Assembly (NCBI GenBank): GCA_022750295.1
Contig: JAKIVZ010000002.1
Coordinates: 16,989 to 80,988 of the forward strand
Source: Candidatus Lutacidiplasma silvani
GTDB lineage: Archaea > Thermoplasmatota > Thermoplasmata > Lutacidiplasmatales > UBA184
Length of the DNA: 64,000 nucleotides
Reading direction: 5' to 3'
Of the stretch, positions 61,601 through 64,000 are shown piece after piece (the first letter of the stretch is position 1; every line of letters begins with the position of its first letter). A program made the position numbers and the translations under genes. The notes beneath the pieces were generated by a model. It was not told the origin of the DNA, searched no databases, and worked only from the letters and a program-made list of their open reading frames with translations.

Positions 61601-64000
61601 CCGGCGGCCGAGTACGGGAACGGTCCGGGCGGGTACACCTCCATTACGCTCCCCCTGACGGTGTACGCCACCGGCACCCGGGTGACGGGGTCCGGCCCTG
61701 GGGGGTCGGTCCCGGTCCCGATCCTCGGCACGGTCACGGGGAACCTGAGCGAATCGAGCGGCGGACGCGCCGCTCCGGCGGACTTCGCGGTGTACGCCAT
61801 CCTCGGGAACGGAACGGGCGGCGTCGCCGGATTCTCTTCGGGAGGCGGCGGGTTCTACGCGGCGTTCGTCGCGGCCGGGGCGAACAACACGTCCGCCGCG
61901 GCGAGCGCTCTCGGGCTGGTCCCGGGGGCCACCTTCCCCTCCCGAGCCACGGTGGCGGCGGGCGCGGTGGTCACCGAGAGCAACCTCACGCTCGCCCGGT
62001 TCGGCTACGTCACGGCGAACGTCTCCGACGCAGCGACGGGCCAACCTCTCGGCGGGATCTACCTCACGGCCACGGGCACCGGAGGGTCGAGTCACGTCCT
62101 GGTCGGTTCCTCGGTCACGAATGGGTCCGGAGTGGTCAACACCATCGCTCCCCCCGGGACGGTGCAGCTCACCGTCGGCTCGAGCCTCTACCCGTCGTGG
62201 ACCGGCTCCACTTCCGTACCGAGTGGCGGTCTCGTGGCCCTCGGCTCGGTGACGCTCACCGCCCTCGCGAACGGGGGACTCGTCCTCCTGCGGACCCCGG
62301 AGGTGAACACCGTCGCACAGCCGGTCCTCCCCGGGGCGTTCGACAACGTCTCCGACCGTCCGGTCCCCGACGCGAGCGTTCTCGAAACGGGGCCGGTCGG
62401 CTACCACGCCGGGCCCATCGTCACGAACGACCTCGGGCAGTTCTTCCTGGCCGGGCTCCCCCTCGCGAACGCCAGCCTGACGGTCGAGGCCGCCGGCTTC
62501 AACCCGCTCGCGATTCCGCGCAACCTGAGCGCCGGGGGCACCTCGGTGTTCCAGCCCCTCAACATGACGGCGGGCGGGATCGTCACGGGGGACGTCGTCG
62601 CGGAGCCGGGGAATGTGACGGTCCCGTACGCGACCGTCTCGGTGTGCCCGCTCCGCAACCCCCTCTGTCCGAGCTCGGTGACGACGAACGCCACCGGCGT
62701 GTTCTGGATCGCGGCGCCGAACGCGACCGACCAGGTCTCCGTCGTCTCGAACCTCTACCTCGCGAACTTGACGCGGATCGTGAACGTCCCGTCGGATGGG
62801 TTCGTCGAGCTCGGGACGATTCCGGTGTTCTCGTTCGGCACCGTCCACGGCCTCGTGCGGGGACTCCCGAGCGGCGACCTCCTCGCGGGGGTCAACGTGA
62901 GCCTCTGCTCCCAGTACAGTCCGCCCGGGGGGTGCCTCGCCGATGAGAGCGTGACGACCGACGCGAACGGATCGTTCTCCCTCCAGTCGCCGCCCGGCGT
63001 GTACTTCTTCGATGCGGAATTCCCCGGGTACAACGCGAGCCGGTTCCAGATCCTCCTCGGGGCGGGCCAGAACCTCAACCTCGGAGTCGTCGTGATCGAC
63101 GAGTACGGGAACGTGACCGGGACCGTGGTGGCCTCGACGGGGGGAGTCCTCGAGAACGCCACGGTGCTCAGTTGCGCGACGTACGGGGGCGGCCTCTGCA
63201 CCTCGGGGCCCACGAACTCGGACGGGGAGTTCCGGTTCGGCGTGCCCCCGGGGTCGAACGAGGTGACGGTGACGGCGGTCGGGTTCCTCGACGCGATGGT
63301 CGGGGCGACGGTCGTCTCCGGCGCGACGCTGGACCTCGGGACGATCGTGCTGACCCCGGCGCCGCCCGACGTGTTCGAGAACGTGACGGGGACGGTGACC
63401 GCGGCGGCGTCGGGGGACCCCGTGATCGGGGCGTTCGTGACGGCCACCGAGGCCGGCGCGCGCGTCGGCCAATCGTTTACCCGCGCCGACGGGACGTTCG
63501 GGATGATGGTGGCGTGGGGGACGGCGACGATTCTTGCCGAGAGCCCCGGGTTCCAGGCGGCCGGCGCCACGGTCCCCGTCCACGCCGACGTCAGCGGAGT
63601 CGACTTCCGGCTCGCCACGATGACCTACTCGTTGACGGGCGTGGTGTTCGACGGCGGGACCGGCTCGGTCCTCCCGGGAGCCACCATCCGCGAGAACGGC
63701 TCGACGGTAGCGACGACCGACGCCGCGGGTGCCTACACCTTCCCGCTCCCGAACGGGACCGCCCGGCTCGTGGTCACCCATGCCGCCGTCGGGGCGGTCG
63801 TCTACGGCGCCGTCCCGTTCGTGGTCGTCGTGACCGGTCCGCTCGCCCCCAAAGACCTCACGGTCCCCCGCTCGGTGGTCCCGCTCACGGGGACGGTCGT
63901 CGACGCGGCGACCGGGGCCCCGATCCGGTCGGCCACGGTCGCGCTCTGGAGCCCGGGCGGTTCGGCGGTCTCCAACGCCTCGACCCCGGGCACGGGGACG
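58622..64000 (+). CDS. Second giant surface protein, paralog of the preceding one, 3' end outside window
   Basis: An open frame from ATG 58622 runs without stop to the window edge (1793 codons). It begins MPRPTVRRWRPASSRVARRG and then a signal helix (IGLAIAVALVVTLPGGARVA). It follows the plan of the preceding protein nearly domain by domain: WFDGTVVDSLHGTGLDGATV, VEGG-like linkers, YLSGTIALTGSLATMPGLSV, VTARLLDAEDGLGVGLAQIT, and GTVHGLVRGLPSGDLLAGV match segments of the first protein. Shared Cys pairs include CCFQQGHP and CSQYSPPGGC. The C-terminal anchor is missing with the edge. The 8-nt overlap with the upstream stop suggests coupled translation. The long antisense frame 58334-63781 is a shadow. 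Confidence 0.83.
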   Translation, partial: MPRPTVRRWRPASSRVARRGSIGLAIAVALVVTLPGGARVASPSVPGHSGTPPLIPRSDSHAPSGGASPFAGQVPSSRVVDAPAVFAASRSSVVRPPTNSSGAEVAKPTSGSLPPLPPGRSPSHAAASEGWFDGTVVDSLHGTGLDGATVDTSAGPGCIYCETVSTNATGFFRVAADAGPATVTFNDAEYVQNFTFATAVSGAVVSIGTIELVHFGTISGRVVADLPGLPDLANVTVTTDSRDFGESGPNVSLSAPNGSFRLDVDPLAIEVDFTPPNGTYLGNSTDAALLPWQVLNLGVVRLEGGVVVTVLAEDGRNGTVLGDASGEFCSNRIVGTCLPEAVSENNSVALYAVAGPGYVTIDAPGYVSNVTQVPDVPAGTAGPVFLGIVELLADGFVQVSVNFTGGTPNGTWSTGGADSFEIVTCSLSGMDSGTMPSGELLSSSCDATPATLGETVLAAAAPLRNVVFVYACYLVPSGFPVAEYQVFTPICPPHTPANVTWANVTSDRITDLGSFDVSAGDYLSGTIALTGSLATMPGLSVTVQACSTVRVDECQPGVASNASGPIGPVPAGCPSGAWAFCVPAPPGPDRVTIRLGAAENSTWVTVPNGCCFQQGHPIDLGTFGLDTDLGPTGIVHGSVAIAGQPQNVTPPGGWVGAVEICSAVASEIPCVNTSISSSAGTFLATVAGGWDVVTATVAGYRLNWTWVDVEGNNSSGTIDVTPYGEIVGQVVSLVTGDPIAESQVTVCNVASDLCPSLGLDDDSNGTFALAFPTLPYPAGTFQIGVVAAGYDPESTFANVTAGSSVPLPPIRMPPIGVDPGPLGRLAPRGANSSTPPTGAWVTARLLDAEDGLGVGLAQITVCQLLASSSCSFSSATASTGGEVNLSTVHGAYEIWFNSTYYASDEVYLNATTAGTIALGDVDLSELPRVTGRVEIDPWESLATSFQEGADQVVVVVCVAAHECGPEAAAGPGGYFNVSAPTTGSATIQFFGNGPAAEYGNGPGGYTSITLPLTVYATGTRVTGSGPGGSVPVPILGTVTGNLSESSGGRAAPADFAVYAILGNGTGGVAGFSSGGGGFYAAFVAAGANNTSAAASALGLVPGATFPSRATVAAGAVVTESNLTLARFGYVTANVSDAATGQPLGGIYLTATGTGGSSHVLVGSSVTNGSGVVNTIAPPGTVQLTVGSSLYPSWTGSTSVPSGGLVALGSVTLTALANGGLVLLRTPEVNTVAQPVLPGAFDNVSDRPVPDASVLETGPVGYHAGPIVTNDLGQFFLAGLPLANASLTVEAAGFNPLAIPRNLSAGGTSVFQPLNMTAGGIVTGDVVAEPGNVTVPYATVSVCPLRNPLCPSSVTTNATGVFWIAAPNATDQVSVVSNLYLANLTRIVNVPSDGFVELGTIPVFSFGTVHGLVRGLPSGDLLAGVNVSLCSQYSPPGGCLADESVTTDANGSFSLQSPPGVYFFDAEFPGYNASRFQILLGAGQNLNLGVVVIDEYGNVTGTVVASTGGVLENATVLSCATYGGGLCTSGPTNSDGEFRFGVPPGSNEVTVTAVGFLDAMVGATVVSGATLDLGTIVLTPAPPDVFENVTGTVTAAASGDPVIGAFVTATEAGARVGQSFTRADGTFGMMVAWGTATILAESPGFQAAGATVPVHADVSGVDFRLATMTYSLTGVVFDGGTGSVLPGATIRENGSTVATTDAAGAYTFPLPNGTARLVVTHAAVGAVVYGAVPFVVVVTGPLAPKDLTVPRSVVPLTGTVVDAATGAPIRSATVALWSPGGSAVSNASTPGTGT

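Noticed and set aside
58334..63781. 1815-aa open frame on the minus strand
   Set aside because: It is antisense to the second giant surface gene and has the same low-complexity Arg/Gly/Asp composition as the other shadows.

Overview
The window is a GC-rich (estimated by eye at about two-thirds G+C or more) archaeal chromosome segment. Archaeal markers include DnaG-type primase, the DP1 small subunit of DNA polymerase D, a LonB-like ATPase, an XPD-type Fe-S helicase, an intron-less tRNA-Val without encoded CCA, a 23S rRNA gene enclosed by a long processing stem, and TATA boxes about 26 nt upstream of start codons (leaderless style). The 23S gene has no 16S, spacer tRNA or 5S next to it that I can recognise. 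Unlinked rRNA genes are known in Thermoplasma, so together with the surface-protein style I infer a GC-rich uncultivated member of Thermoplasmatota. The lineage is inference.

Layout. 1-8 kb: a cut-off M29-like peptidase, a DUF1275 membrane protein, a polytopic membrane 4Fe-4S protein with a half-length paralog, and a three-gene proton-translocating transhydrogenase operon. 8-13 kb: two A-type Fe-S carrier proteins (one with unusual Gly/Cys blocks), a class II amidotransferase, a MoaD/ThiS-like protein paired with a BNR propeller protein, a nucleotidyltransferase-like protein and an orphan Cas4-like nuclease. 13-19 kb: two GT4 glycosyltransferases around a very large GT-C-like membrane protein. 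19.5-24.1 kb: a solitary TnpB element immediately upstream of the 23S promoter, then the 23S gene. 24-33 kb: two sequon-rich surface beta-propeller proteins, a DEDD exonuclease, a DNA methyltransferase, another GT4 enzyme, a DUF3224 protein and tRNA-Val. 33-41 kb: protease-less Lon ATPase, DnaG, a kelch/PKD surface protein, a conserved hypothetical, PolD DP1 and CutA. 41-47 kb: phosphoglycerate kinase, ketopantoate reductase, two overlapping small coiled-coil genes, a frameshifted cation/proton antiporter, malate dehydrogenase and a FixX-like ferredoxin. 47-52 kb: XPD helicase, then a heptose-kinase/isomerase/CBS-ParB operon. 52-64 kb: a two-domain cupredoxin and two tandem giant surface proteins, the second running off the window.

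How it may fit together. Glycosyltransferases, a possible nucleotide-heptose branch and several very Asn-X-Ser/Thr-rich anchored surface proteins suggest a heavily N-glycosylated cell envelope (inference). Transhydrogenase, membrane Fe-S proteins, FixX, malate dehydrogenase and a membrane-anchored blue-copper protein point to a respiratory redox lifestyle. The strongest unusual signals are the TnpB element flanked by an 11-bp direct repeat beside the rRNA promoter, the half-paralog pair of membrane redox proteins, the Cys/Gly-rich HesB-like protein, the cupredoxin with one degenerate copper site, and the overlapping tandem giant surface proteins. Start codons were often moved inward from the longest possible frame, using paralog alignment, signal peptides or TATA spacing.
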